From Dehalococcoidia bacterium (GTDB lineage Bacteria > Chloroflexota > Dehalococcoidia > Bin125): a DNA stretch of 64,000 bases. The notes under the pieces were generated by a model, which saw nothing but the letters and a program-made list of their open reading frames with translations, was not told the DNA's origin and searched no databases. A program made the position numbers and the translations under genes. Location of the stretch: assembly GCA_022826965.1 (NCBI GenBank), contig JAJDTU010000001.1, positions 372,001-436,000 on the forward strand. Direction: 5' to 3'. The stretch's first letter is position 1. Each line of letters opens with the position of its first letter. Shown here one piece after another: positions 17,183 to 26,269 of this stretch.

Positions 17183-18553
17183 GTGCCCTCGTCGACAGCC
17201 GTCGGGTCGCCCCATCCTTACATTCCCGCCACCGCTGCCGACCGTGACCGGATGCTGGCGCGAGTTGGTGTTGACGAGTTGGATGCGCTCTTCGCCGACT
17301 TACCGGCTGCGTCTCGCGATCCGAACATCGATTTGCCTCCGGCCCTGACGGAACCCGAGCTGATCGCGCTGCTCAGCGCCCGCGCCGCGGAGAACGCCGC
17401 TTCCGTTCGTCCCAGCTTTCTGGGCGCCGGCGCCTACCGACGCTCGGTTCCCTCGATCGTCTCGCACCTGACGAGCCGCTCCGAGTTCGTCACTGCGTAT
17501 ACGCCGTACCAGCCGGAGATCAGCCAGGGGACCCTGCAATCCGGCTTCGAGTTCCAGTCCGTGGTCTGTGAACTGACGGGGATGGACATCTCGAACACGG
17601 GGCTGTACGACGTGGCGAGCGCAACGGCGGAGGGCTGTTTGTTGGCTGCGCGGGTGACCAAGCGTTCGGCCGTCGCGCTGCTCGAACCGATTCATCCCGG
17701 GACGGCCGATGTCGTGGGCACGTACGCGGGCGGAGCGGGGCTGAGTGTGGATCGATTGTCCTCGGCGGACGACCTGACCGACGATCATGCGTGTCTGGTG
17801 GTTCAGCAGCCGGACTTTCTTGGCACGATCGTCGATCTCGAACCGCTGGGACGGTTGGTCCACGAGCGCGGCGGACTACTGGTAGCGGTCGCCGACCCGT
17901 TCGCGCTGGGTCTGTTGCGAGCGCCGGGGGACGCGGGCGCCGACATCGTGACCGGCGAGGGCCGCGACCTGGCCGGCGCGCCCGCGTTCGGCGGACCCTC
18001 GCTGGGATTGTTCGCCGCTGGCCTGCCGTACATGCGGCAGATGCCGGGGCGGATCGTCGGACGAACGCGCGAGCTGCGCAACGCGGAAGACTCAGGAGCG
18101 GAGCCACGCACCGGCTATGTCCTCACCTTGCAAGCGCGGGAACAGTTCATCCGGCGGGAGCGGGCGACCTCCAACGTCTCAACCGCGCAGGCGTTGATTG
18201 CGCTCGCCTTCACCGTCGCGGTGCAGGCGCTGGGACCGCGCGGCCTGCGGGAGTCGGCGGAGCTCTGCTACCAGCGAGCTCACGATGCCGCGAGGCGCGT
18301 AGCTGCCCTGCCGGGTTACGACGTTCCTGAGCGCGGACCGTGGTTCCAGGAGTTCCTCGTGCGCGGGCCCGTGTTGGCGGGGGAGTTGGCTGTGCGACTC
18401 TCGGAGCGGGGCATCACGGCCGGGCTCGACGTATCGAAGCGGGCGGAACCGGAAGCGCGCGACTCGCTGCTCTTTGCCGTAACTGAAGCCACGCCGGACG
18501 GGCACGTCGATGCACTGGTGGAGGCGCTGGCGTCGATCGGAGATGAGGCGTGA
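17183..18553 (+). CDS. gcvPA: Glycine dehydrogenase (decarboxylating) subunit 1
   Basis: 456 residues, the N-terminal half of a split P-protein. The start SSTAVGSPHPYIPATAADRDRML, the GAGAYRRSVPSIVSHL segment and the TPYQPEISQGTLQ motif are characteristic. This subunit pairs with subunit 2, which holds the cofactor. The start is GTG at 17183 with GGAGG eight bases before it. Its stop overlaps the gcvPB start as GTGA. The split arrangement is found in Firmicutes, Thermotogae, Chloroflexota and archaea and argues against an actinobacterial or proteobacterial host. Confidence 0.96.
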   Translation: MPSSTAVGSPHPYIPATAADRDRMLARVGVDELDALFADLPAASRDPNIDLPPALTEPELIALLSARAAENAASVRPSFLGAGAYRRSVPSIVSHLTSRSEFVTAYTPYQPEISQGTLQSGFEFQSVVCELTGMDISNTGLYDVASATAEGCLLAARVTKRSAVALLEPIHPGTADVVGTYAGGAGLSVDRLSSADDLTDDHACLVVQQPDFLGTIVDLEPLGRLVHERGGLLVAVADPFALGLLRAPGDAGADIVTGEGRDLAGAPAFGGPSLGLFAAGLPYMRQMPGRIVGRTRELRNAEDSGAEPRTGYVLTLQAREQFIRRERATSNVSTAQALIALAFTVAVQALGPRGLRESAELCYQRAHDAARRVAALPGYDVPERGPWFQEFLVRGPVLAGELAVRLSERGITAGLDVSKRAEPEARDSLLFAVTEATPDGHVDALVEALASIGDEA

Positions 18554-20040
18554 CGGCGCCCGGGACGAGGGACGAGGACTTCGGCGCTCGCTTGAGTTTC
18601 GATCGCGGCGTACGAGGGCGGCGAGCGGTAGATGTGCCCGCGTGGTCGGGTGACGAGACGCCGCTTCCGGATTCGTGGCTGTTGCGCGACTCCGTTCGTT
18701 TGCCTGAGATGAGCCAGGGCGAGCTGGTTAGGTACTACACGGCGCTCTCGGCGCGCAACTATGGGATCGACTCCGGCACGTATCCGCTGGGCTCGTGCAC
18801 AATGAAGTTCAATCCGAAGGTCAACGACCTGATCGCTTTCTTGCCCGGATTCGCGGACGCGCATCCGCTGGCTGCGGAAGAGGGAGCGCAAGGCACGCTG
18901 CGCACGCTCTGGGAACTTCGGGCTGGGCTGGCCGAAATCACGGGTCTGCCAGCGGTCAGTCTGGCTCCGGCAGCGGGAGCGCAGGGCGAGTTCGCTGGCG
19001 TGCTGATGATCAAGGCGGCGTTGGAGGATCGGGGTGAGCTCGAACAGCGCCGGCGCATCCTGGTTCCCGACTCGGCGCACGGAACGAATCCCGCGACCGC
19101 GGCCATGGCCGGATTTGCCGTCACGCATATTCCGACGGCCGACGACGGCTCGCTCGACCGGGGCACGATTGAGCGTGAACTGGATGAGACGGTGGCTGGG
19201 GTGATGGTGACGGTGCCGAACACTCTGGGACTGTGGGAGCGCGGGATCGAAGAGGTCGCCGATCTGATTCATGAGGCAGGGGCGTATCTCTACGCCGATG
19301 GTGCAAACCTGAACGCGATCATGGGCCGCGTGCGCTATGGCGACCTGGGCTTTGATGTCGCCCACCTCAATCTGCACAAGAGCTTCAGCACGCCGCACGG
19401 CGGCGGCGGCCCCGGAGCCGGTCCTGTCTGCTGCAACGAGGAGCTGGCTCCATACTTGCCGAAACCGATCCTTGAAGAGAACGACGACGGCGTTGTTCGG
19501 CTCGCCGTTCCGGAGCGGAGCATCGGTCGACTGCAGCAGTTCCATGGCAATGCCGGAGTGCTGCTGCGGGCCTACGCCTACATGCGCGCGCTGGGCCTCG
19601 ATGGGCTGCGAGCGGTCTCGGGTCAAGCAGTGCTCAACGCGAACTACCTGCGGGTGCTCCTAGACGGACACTACGACCTGCCCTACGACCGGCCGGTGCT
19701 GCACGAGGTCGTGTTTTCGGGCTCGCGTCAGCGTAGGCAGCATGGGGTGCGGACCTACGACATCGCGAAGCGGCTGATCGACCACGGGTTCCACCCGCCG
19801 ACGGTGTACTTCCCATTGATTGTGGACGAAGCGTTGATGATGGAGCCGACGGAGACTGAACCGCCCGAGGCGATCGAAGCGCTGGCCGACGCACTGATTG
19901 CGATCGCCGCAGAAGCCGAGCGGGATCCGGACGCGCTGCATGAGGCGCCCGTGGCGGCGCCGATCGGTCGGCTTGACGAGACGACTGCGGCTCGGCGTCC
20001 GTTCTTGCGATGGCAAGATCCAGGGGCGGTCAAACGCTAG
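18550..20040 (+). CDS. gcvPB: Glycine dehydrogenase (decarboxylating) subunit 2, PLP-dependent
   Basis: 496 residues. The pyridoxal-phosphate lysine is K277 in HLNLHKSFSTPHGGGGPG, the P-protein signature; YPLGSCTMKFNPK near residue 79-90 is also diagnostic. Decarboxylates glycine and loads the aminomethyl group onto H-protein. GTG start coupled to gcvPA. It is the last gene of the operon; the shared dihydrolipoamide dehydrogenase (L-protein) is not in this window. The stop overlaps that of the convergent DinB-like gene in CTAG. Confidence 0.96.
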   Translation: MTAPGTRDEDFGARLSFDRGVRGRRAVDVPAWSGDETPLPDSWLLRDSVRLPEMSQGELVRYYTALSARNYGIDSGTYPLGSCTMKFNPKVNDLIAFLPGFADAHPLAAEEGAQGTLRTLWELRAGLAEITGLPAVSLAPAAGAQGEFAGVLMIKAALEDRGELEQRRRILVPDSAHGTNPATAAMAGFAVTHIPTADDGSLDRGTIERELDETVAGVMVTVPNTLGLWERGIEEVADLIHEAGAYLYADGANLNAIMGRVRYGDLGFDVAHLNLHKSFSTPHGGGGPGAGPVCCNEELAPYLPKPILEENDDGVVRLAVPERSIGRLQQFHGNAGVLLRAYAYMRALGLDGLRAVSGQAVLNANYLRVLLDGHYDLPYDRPVLHEVVFSGSRQRRQHGVRTYDIAKRLIDHGFHPPTVYFPLIVDEALMMEPTETEPPEAIEALADALIAIAAEAERDPDALHEAPVAAPIGRLDETTAARRPFLRWQDPGAVKR

Positions 20041-20561
20041 TGGGTTCCCTGGGCGGCCATCACGGTGGGCATGCCCTGCATGCCTCGGAGCGTGTTGATC
20101 TCGCCCCGGTGGCCATTGAAGTGGCCCATCATATGCAGTGAGATCGCTTCTCCGACGGTCTCTGTCCCTACACGGGCCGGAATCACGCGGTCCAGGTCTT
20201 CGTCGCTCGCATTTGCGAGGTACTGAGCGGTGCGCTCGAAGACGGCATCCTGGTATCCGGCCAGTGCGCCTACGTCGGTGATTTGCACGTCCTGGGCCTC
20301 GTCATCGGACATGTTTGTCCCGATGCCATCAAATGGAAGGCCGGTGCGCGAAGCCCATTCCTCGTTCCAGACCGGCGCCTCCCCGGTGACCCGGCTCATG
20401 ATCAGATCCTCGACGCGGGACGTGTGCCAGAGGCACCAGGCGATCGAGTGGCTGCCGTGGTCCGGCACGAAATGCAACTGCTCGTCGGTGCCGTTGCGGG
20501 CGTCGACCAGCGCCGCGTGGGTGAAATCGAGGCTGCGTTGGATGAATCCGACTGTGCTCAT
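20037..20561 (-). CDS. DinB-like four-helix metal-binding protein
   Basis: About 174 residues of DinB/YfiT type. Possible metal ligands are the His residues in HSIAWCLWHTSRVEDL (first bundle helix) and in GHFNGHRGEI near the end, which fit the family's His triad. Proteins of this fold include thiol S-transferases and DNA-damage-induced proteins; the actual role is unknown. A TTG reads in frame at 20567, but AGGAG is spaced best for ATG at 20561, so that start is used. Convergent overlap with gcvPB. Confidence 0.82.
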   Translation of the reverse strand: MSTVGFIQRSLDFTHAALVDARNGTDEQLHFVPDHGSHSIAWCLWHTSRVEDLIMSRVTGEAPVWNEEWASRTGLPFDGIGTNMSDDEAQDVQITDVGALAGYQDAVFERTAQYLANASDEDLDRVIPARVGTETVGEAISLHMMGHFNGHRGEINTLRGMQGMPTVMAAQGTH

Positions 20562-20649
20562 GATCAATCTCCTCTGTTCCGGCCACGATTGTAGGCCCGG
20601 TGCGATGGTGAGCGCGTTGGGTGCATTGAGCCGAGTTCATGCCGCGGTT

Positions 20650-21414
20650 CTAGTGCCGCACGGCGTGCCGCTCCCAATCGACGGCGGCCGGGTCGGAGGT
20701 GGTCCAACAGCTGCATGCATACTCGGCAACCCGTTTGGGGTCGAGTAGGCGGATCGCGCCGCGCCGAATCGAATGGACCAGGCCTTCCTGGGTCAACAGC
20801 GACAGCGCAGCGCTGACGGCGGGTCGGGTGGCTCCGACAACCTCGGCGAGTTCTTCGTGTGTGATCGGGACGATATCGTCTTCGGTCTGCAGGTGGATCA
20901 GAGAGAGCCAGGCGCAACAGCGCGTGCTGAGCGCGTGGAAGCGGCCGCAAACCGCGTGCTGAGCGGCCAGTCGGTAGCTGCGGTCGGTGGCTCGCGCCAT
21001 CGAGAGGCGCAACGCCGGCGCTTCGGAGGCGATCCGTCGCAGGACGGTCGCCGGCACGACCAGCGCCTCTCCCGGGAGCCGGACCTTGAAGCTGAGGAAG
21101 AAGGGCATGCCGTGGAGGGCGCGCATGCCGCCGATCACTCCTTCTGCGCCGACGAAGACCGGCTGGATGCACTCGCCGTCCTCGGTCTCCAACACCCCCC
21201 CGAACACGCCGCTGAGCGGGAAGATCACGCTGCCCCGACTAAACAGACGATCGAGGCGGTCTCCGCGACGCAGGAACACCAACGCGGCGTTGTCAAGCAA
21301 CTCGGCGAGCACATCGGGCGGGACTTGAGAGAGAATCTGGTTCGCGCGGGAGCGACCGGACCAATCCGCTCTCTGCTCGGTTGACGTGCCATTCTGAATC
21401 GCCTGTGCCATCAT
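20650..21414 (-). CDS. Crp/Fnr-family transcriptional regulator
   Basis: About 254 residues: an N-terminal cyclic-nucleotide-type beta-barrel (residues ~20-120, with LFSRGSVIFPLSGVFGGVLET) and a C-terminal winged helix (ITHEELAEVVGATRPAVSAALSLL as recognition helices). The Cys-rich iron-sulfur motif of Fnr is not seen at the N-terminus. The GTG at 21432 is an alternative start; ATG 21414 is preferred because AGCAGGGAT lies before it. Divergently placed against livG, so it is a candidate regulator of the Liv transport genes (inference). Confidence 0.88.
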   Translation of the reverse strand: MMAQAIQNGTSTEQRADWSGRSRANQILSQVPPDVLAELLDNAALVFLRRGDRLDRLFSRGSVIFPLSGVFGGVLETEDGECIQPVFVGAEGVIGGMRALHGMPFFLSFKVRLPGEALVVPATVLRRIASEAPALRLSMARATDRSYRLAAQHAVCGRFHALSTRCCAWLSLIHLQTEDDIVPITHEELAEVVGATRPAVSAALSLLTQEGLVHSIRRGAIRLLDPKRVAEYACSCWTTSDPAAVDWERHAVRH

Positions 21415-21618
21415 CGGATCCCTGCTAGTCACCGCTCAATCGTTGGGCGGCTCATTTGATTCGGTTGCCGTTGAAGGGGTCCTGAACGTTCGAACTTGAT
21501 TCAACCAGGGCAATCGATCGTGTTGGGGAATTATCGCGATTGAGAATTGGGTTCGCAACACCTACTCTGTCGGCGACTTGGGATGGCATTGACCGGACGC
21601 TGGCGGAAGGGAGTCGTT

Positions 21619-22377
21619 ATGGAAGAGCGCGAAGCGCTTCTCGAGGTTCGTGGCCTGCGCAAGTGGTTCGGGGGCGTGCACGCGCTGGACGGCGTTGACC
21701 TGGAAATCTACGACGGGGAGATTCTCGGCATCATCGGCCCAAATGGTTCCGGCAAGACGACGCTGTTCAACGTTGTCGCCGGGGTACACAAGCCGACCGG
21801 CGGGAGCGTGACCTGGATGGGTGAGGACATCACCGGCAAGTCAGCGGAATCGATGGCCGGTCGCGGGATCATCCGCACGTTCCAGCAGGCGATGGCATTT
21901 GAGGATCTCACGGTCCGCGACAACGTCAGCATTGCCTGTCAGCATCGTCCGCGATCGGTCCTCGCCGATCAGGAGTACGAAGGGCTGGCCAGCCCGGAAG
22001 AGATTATCGATTTCGTCGGATTGAGTGAGTTCGCCGATGAGAAGGCGACCAATCTCGGTTTCGGCAACTTGCGACGGCTTGGCGTAGGTATCGCCATTGG
22101 AGGACACCCACAACTGCTTATGGCGGATGAGCCCGCGGCTGGACTGAACGACAACGAGACTGTCGACCTGAGTCGTCTGATCGAGTCGATCCGGGAGCGC
22201 GGGGTCACGGTTGCCGTCATCGACCACGACATGAACATGATGATGAACATCTGCGACCGATTGGTCGTGCTGGACTTCGGTCAGAAGATCGCCGAGGGGG
22301 ACCCGGACAAGGTTCGCAACGATCCCAAGGTGCTCGAAGTGTATTTGGGGGAAGATCTTGCCACTGCTGCAGATTGA
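21619..22377 (+). CDS. livG: Branched-chain amino acid-type ABC transporter ATPase LivG
   Basis: About 252 residues. Walker A GPNGSGKT (40-47), Walker B LLMADEPAAGLN and the H-loop VIDHDMN are all intact. The signature motif is unusual: where LivG proteins usually show a (L)SYGQQRR-type sequence, this one reads NLGFGNLRRLG. ATP hydrolysis drives uptake through LivH/LivM. The frame opens upstream to 21547, but GGAAGGGAG precedes ATG 21619. It overlaps livF by 20 bases. Confidence 0.93.
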   Translation: MEEREALLEVRGLRKWFGGVHALDGVDLEIYDGEILGIIGPNGSGKTTLFNVVAGVHKPTGGSVTWMGEDITGKSAESMAGRGIIRTFQQAMAFEDLTVRDNVSIACQHRPRSVLADQEYEGLASPEEIIDFVGLSEFADEKATNLGFGNLRRLGVGIAIGGHPQLLMADEPAAGLNDNETVDLSRLIESIRERGVTVAVIDHDMNMMMNICDRLVVLDFGQKIAEGDPDKVRNDPKVLEVYLGEDLATAAD

Positions 22378-23089
22378 CGACCTTCACACCGCATACGGTC
22401 GCACCCGCGTCCATCGAGGCATCGAGCTACATGTCGAGGCCGGTGAAATCGTGGCGATTCTGGGGCCGAATGGGGCTGGCAAATCGACGCTGCTCAGCGC
22501 GATCGCGGGGCTGATTCGCCCGACCGGCGGGACGATTGTGTACCAGGATCAGGACTTGACCGGTTGGACAGCGGATCGCGCCGCGAAGGTCGGAATCAGC
22601 CTGGTGCCGGAAGGTCGGCGCATCTTCCAGGGCATGACCGTACGCGACAATCTGGAGTTGGGCGCGTACGTACAGAGCGACCGCAAGTCGGTGGATGCAG
22701 ATCTCGACCGAGTGCTCGAGTATTTCCCGATCCTGCGCGAACGCCTCGATTCGCAGGGCAGCGACTTGAGCGGCGGTCAGCAGCAGATGCTGGCGATCGC
22801 TCGAGGATTGATGGCGAGGCCCACGCTGATGTTGCTCGATGAACCGTCACTCGGCCTCTCGCCGGTGCTGGTGAAGGACCTTGAGGCGATCATCCTCGGC
22901 CTGCGTGAGCAGTTCGGCGCGTCCGTACTGCTGGTCGAGCAGAACGCCAGTCTGGCGCTCGCCGTGGCTCAACGTGGATATCTGATGCAGACCGGGTCGA
23001 TAGCAGCCGAAGGCCTGCTCGATGAGATGCGTGAGACCGGTCTGATGCGCGAGCTGTACCTCGGCGCCGAAGCAGCCGGCGGCGACTGA
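22358..23089 (+). CDS. livF: Branched-chain amino acid-type ABC transporter ATPase LivF
   Basis: 243 residues. Walker A GPNGAGKS (36-43), a canonical signature LSGGQQQML, Walker B LMLLDEPSLGLSP and a Q-loop region around VPEGRRIFQGMTVRDNL are all present. The start is TTG at 22358 with GGGGGAAG before it, inside the end of livG. With LivG it forms the only ATPase pair in the window, although two permease/binding-protein sets are present. Confidence 0.94.
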   Translation: MPLLQIDDLHTAYGRTRVHRGIELHVEAGEIVAILGPNGAGKSTLLSAIAGLIRPTGGTIVYQDQDLTGWTADRAAKVGISLVPEGRRIFQGMTVRDNLELGAYVQSDRKSVDADLDRVLEYFPILRERLDSQGSDLSGGQQQMLAIARGLMARPTLMLLDEPSLGLSPVLVKDLEAIILGLREQFGASVLLVEQNASLALAVAQRGYLMQTGSIAAEGLLDEMRETGLMRELYLGAEAAGGD

Positions 23090-23104
23090 CCGACGAACTT
23101 CGTT

Positions 23105-23521
23105 TCAGCCAATTGCCGCCGCGCCGGCCTGGGCGACTTCCGTGTCTTGCTGGTAGGTGCCGCCGCTGACACCGACGGCTCCGATGGCCGTTCCTTCGCT
23201 GACGATCGGGACGCCGCCGCCGAGCATCATGAAGTTCGGAATCGTGGCGACTCCGTGCAGCAGAGGCGGATCGTCCTTAGCCACCGAGTACCACATGTCG
23301 GTGGGCAGGCCGAAACTGACCGCGGTGTTCGCCTTGTGCTGCGAAATCTCGATGCTGGCAAGCAGTGAGCCGTCCATGCGCAAGAAGGCCTTGAGTCGAG
23401 CTGACTCGTCGACGACTGCGATGACCATCGGCACGCCGATTTCATTGGCCTTCGCGACGGCTGCCGCGATCACCTGCTCCGCGCCGTCCGCACTGATCGA
23501 TTCTCTGGAGATCGTGGTCAT
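23105..23521 (-). CDS. GlcG/HbpS-family protein
   Basis: About 138 residues of the HbpS/GlcG fold: VVDESARLKAFLRMDG and the glycine-rich MMLGGGVPIVSEGTAIGAVGVSGG are typical. Family members bind haem or corrinoids (HbpS) or occur in glycolate and diol clusters with unknown role. GAGGAG is placed before ATG 23521; an in-frame ATG at 23542 is the alternative. It sits between livF and livH on the opposite strand to livGF, same strand as livH. Confidence 0.88.
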   Translation of the reverse strand: MTTISRESISADGAEQVIAAAVAKANEIGVPMVIAVVDESARLKAFLRMDGSLLASIEISQHKANTAVSFGLPTDMWYSVAKDDPPLLHGVATIPNFMMLGGGVPIVSEGTAIGAVGVSGGTYQQDTEVAQAGAAAIG

Positions 23522-23577
23522 TCCATGCTCCTCATCCGTCATTCCGGGTGAAACCGGTCATTGAGCAACGCGGGCGA

Positions 23578-24453
23578 CTATGCCGCCGAGCCACGTAGCA
23601 GACCCTGGGGCCGGACAAGCAAAATCAGGATCATGAGGCCGAAGGCATAGGCATTGGTCCACGCAGGGGCGAAGTAGCCCTGGCTCATGGCTTCAAGCAG
23701 ACCGAGGAAGAGCGCGGCGAGCACTGCGCCGGTGACGTTGCCCAGTCCGCCGATGATGGCGACGGCGAAGCCTTTGATGACGAAGTTCGCGCCGACGAAC
23801 GGCGAGACGGGGAAGAACGAGATCAACAGGGCGCCGCCGAGCCCCGCGATTGCGCTGCCGACGATGAAAATACCCATTACATAACGCCGCACCGGGATTC
23901 CCATCAGCGCGGCAGTGTCACGATCGGTCGCAATTGCACGCAGCGCTCGGCCCCAACGGGTGCGTTGAATGCCGTAGAACGTCGCCCCGAACAACGCCAG
24001 TGTTGTCCCGATCACGAACACACGAGTCGCCAGGACTCGGACATCGCCGACGTCCCAGACGACGTTGAGCGGCCTGGGGATGTCAACGGCGTCGGCGTTC
24101 CAGATACCCGCAACGACATGCTGCAAGATGAAGATCAAGCCGATTGAGACGATGAACCCGTTTATCGGTTCCTCCAGGGTGAAGCGGAACAATCCCCGTT
24201 CCAGCGCCAGTCCGAGCAGGCCCACAACTGCGATTGCGAGCATCAGGCCCAGGAAATAAAAGCCGAATCCAGCGCCCAGACCGACCTCCACGATCAGCGC
24301 CCAGACCGCGTAGCCTCCGATCATCAGCATTTCGCCCTGGGCGAAATTGACAATCCCGGTGAGCCCGAATATCAGCGTGATTCCGATCGCGATGAGCGCG
24401 ATCACGCTGGCGATCGAGAGGCCGAGGACGACCTGTTGGAGGAAGGTATCCAT
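23578..24453 (-). CDS. livH: Branched-chain amino acid-type ABC permease LivH (set 1)
   Basis: 291 residues, strongly hydrophobic with about eight membrane segments. The N-terminal QQVVLGLSIASVIALIAIG and FGLTGIVNFAQGEMLMIGGY, and the GNVTGAVLAALFLGLLEAM segment, are LivH hallmarks. It forms the channel with LivM. It lies on the minus strand, divergent from its binding protein (24684), while its partner livM (26270) is on the plus strand, so the set is split. Confidence 0.94.
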   Translation of the reverse strand: MDTFLQQVVLGLSIASVIALIAIGITLIFGLTGIVNFAQGEMLMIGGYAVWALIVEVGLGAGFGFYFLGLMLAIAVVGLLGLALERGLFRFTLEEPINGFIVSIGLIFILQHVVAGIWNADAVDIPRPLNVVWDVGDVRVLATRVFVIGTTLALFGATFYGIQRTRWGRALRAIATDRDTAALMGIPVRRYVMGIFIVGSAIAGLGGALLISFFPVSPFVGANFVIKGFAVAIIGGLGNVTGAVLAALFLGLLEAMSQGYFAPAWTNAYAFGLMILILLVRPQGLLRGSAA

Positions 24454-24683
24454 CTGGTCGCCATCCTCTCGCTGTCGTGTTGCTCCGGGCGAACAGCGTG
24501 TGCCGACCGCTCGCCGTCTGAGTGCGGGTCAAGCTAGCGGAGCAGCGGAAGGCGTTTCGTCATGGCGCTTACTGACATCCCACGCAGGAATTTTCATCTT
24601 GCCTCAAAGCTGCCGACGTCAGGCTGCTGATCGTCGAATCGGCGCAACTGTACGCGCCCCGGCGAACGGAAGGAGCGACCTCC

Positions 24684-26057
24684 ATGACGAAGACGAGATG
24701 GACCGACTTACCCGGGAAGCGAGTGTTGCTGCTCCTCCTGAGTTCCGTCGTCATGGTTGCGATGATCTTCGCTGCCTGTGGCGACGACGAGGAGCAGGAG
24801 CAGCAGGCAGCCGCTGAGGCGCCGGCTGAACAGCAGGAACAACAGCAGCAGGTGATGCAACAGGAGGAAGAAGAGGTCATCTGGATTGACATCGGCGTTG
24901 TGGCGCCGAGCTCGGGCAGCTACGAGGTGTTCGGACACACCTACGAGGCGTCGGGCAAGCTGGTTGAACACGAGATCAATACCGGCGCCCAGTACTGCAT
25001 CGATCAGGGCGTCTGCGAAGAGGGCGGCGGATTCCTGATTGATGGCAAGCTGCACAAGCTGCGCATCCACTTCCGCGATGACCGCAGCGACATCAACGCG
25101 CATGTTGCCGCCGTGCGCGAACTGGTCCGCGACGTGGGCATTGTCGCCTGCATGTGCGGCACGCCGCATGACTTCGCGATTGCCAGCGCCAAGGTGACGC
25201 AGCCGGCCAAGGTCTTGCACTTCTCCGGTTCGAGCACCCTGGAAGAGATTCTGACCGAGGAGGCGACCGCCCCCGGCGGCGAGAACCGCTACCTCTTCCA
25301 GACCGAGACGCGCGAATGGCAGCGCAGCGGTAGCGTCATGAAGGGCGCAGTCGACTTGATCGACCCGGACTCCGAGGTTTCGGTGATCTTGATGCTGAAC
25401 GACGCGACCGGTCAGTTCTTGGGCCCGTACTTCAAGCGGGCGCTAGAAGCGAACGGTCAAACCGTGCCCGACATCATTTACTGGGACCCGGAAACGACGG
25501 ACTTCTCGCCGCTGTTCTCGCGGGCGAAGGGCCACGACCCCGATATCGTGCTGTTCCTCTACGACCCGGATCGAGCGATCCAGGCGATTCCCCAAGCGCT
25601 TGAAATCGGCGCGGCGAAGAGCGGCTACTTCATGTTCGGTATCGACCCCGGCGAGTACAAGAAGCGCGAGCTGCAGTCCGAGCTCCCGGTCGGGATGGCC
25701 TGCGTTCCAATCTGTTGGGGCGCGACAGACCGCCAACAGGCGGCCGAATACTGGGTCCGCTACGAGGAGTTTGGCAACGAGCTGCGTTCGTTCTCGTCGG
25801 TCAGCCTGCTGACCTACGACGACTACTACATGCTGATCAAGGCTTACCAAGCCGCCGGCACGTTTACGGACGCGGACGCCGTGGTTGACGCGCTGCTGGA
25901 CGTTCGACACGACGGCGTGATTGCCGACGGGTTCTACTTCGACAGTCGCCATATCGTGGCGCACGGGACAGAGGTATGCGTGTCGCGGCAACTCGAATTC
26001 GAGTGCCAGTTCACGCCGCCACCCGACGAGCCGCCCCCGGGGACTCCGGGATTCTGA
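24684..26057 (+). CDS. livK: Branched-chain amino acid-type ABC substrate-binding lipoprotein (set 1)
   Basis: 457 residues. Lipoprotein signal with lipobox FAAC (Cys32), followed by an acidic/Gln linker (about residues 33-65) before the periplasmic-binding-protein fold (type 1, from DIGVVAPSSGSYEVFG). Family members bind branched amino acids, amides, urea or aromatic acids; the ligand here is unknown. Two strong hairpins follow the stop (26076-26157), before livM. Confidence 0.92.
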   Translation: MTKTRWTDLPGKRVLLLLLSSVVMVAMIFAACGDDEEQEQQAAAEAPAEQQEQQQQVMQQEEEEVIWIDIGVVAPSSGSYEVFGHTYEASGKLVEHEINTGAQYCIDQGVCEEGGGFLIDGKLHKLRIHFRDDRSDINAHVAAVRELVRDVGIVACMCGTPHDFAIASAKVTQPAKVLHFSGSSTLEEILTEEATAPGGENRYLFQTETREWQRSGSVMKGAVDLIDPDSEVSVILMLNDATGQFLGPYFKRALEANGQTVPDIIYWDPETTDFSPLFSRAKGHDPDIVLFLYDPDRAIQAIPQALEIGAAKSGYFMFGIDPGEYKKRELQSELPVGMACVPICWGATDRQQAAEYWVRYEEFGNELRSFSSVSLLTYDDYYMLIKAYQAAGTFTDADAVVDALLDVRHDGVIADGFYFDSRHIVAHGTEVCVSRQLEFECQFTPPPDEPPPGTPGF

Positions 26058-26075
26058 TCGGTTCGATGTGGCGAC

Positions 26076-26157
26076 GGCACTCGGCTGTCATCGAGTATGC
26101 AGCCGAGTGCCAGCAGGACGCTGTTGGTCGCCCCGTTCGGGGCGGGCCAGCAGCGTC
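26076..26157 (+). terminator. Tandem strong hairpins between binding-protein and permease genes
   Basis: The first hairpin is a perfect 12-bp stem GGCACTCGGCTG / CAGCCGAGTGCC (26076-26087 with 26100-26111, 12-base loop). The second is a longer stem, GACGCTG (26117-26123) with CAGCGTC (26151-26157), enclosing CGCCCC-GTTC-GGGGCG. No T-run follows, so this is either a weak or Rho-linked terminator or an mRNA 3'-end stabiliser that lowers livM expression relative to livK (inference). Confidence 0.55.
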
Positions 26158-26269
26158 GCACACTCGGGGCCGGACACTGATTGAGTCCCACCCAATCGCA
26201 TGGAAACGGCTGAGTTGACCGTCTGACGTAGCGCACGCTCTGCGATCGAGGAAGGTGTAGGCCAACACT

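Noticed and set aside
18316-19626. A 436-codon minus-strand frame over the gcvP genes
   Set aside because: Antisense to gcvPA/gcvPB, which carry the PLP-lysine and other signatures.
21433-21618. Possible Crp/Fnr-type binding box between the regulator and livG
   Set aside because: Sequences such as GTTCGAAC and TTGATTCAA are present but do not match TGTGA-N6-TCACA or TTGAT-N4-ATCAA, so no site is claimed.
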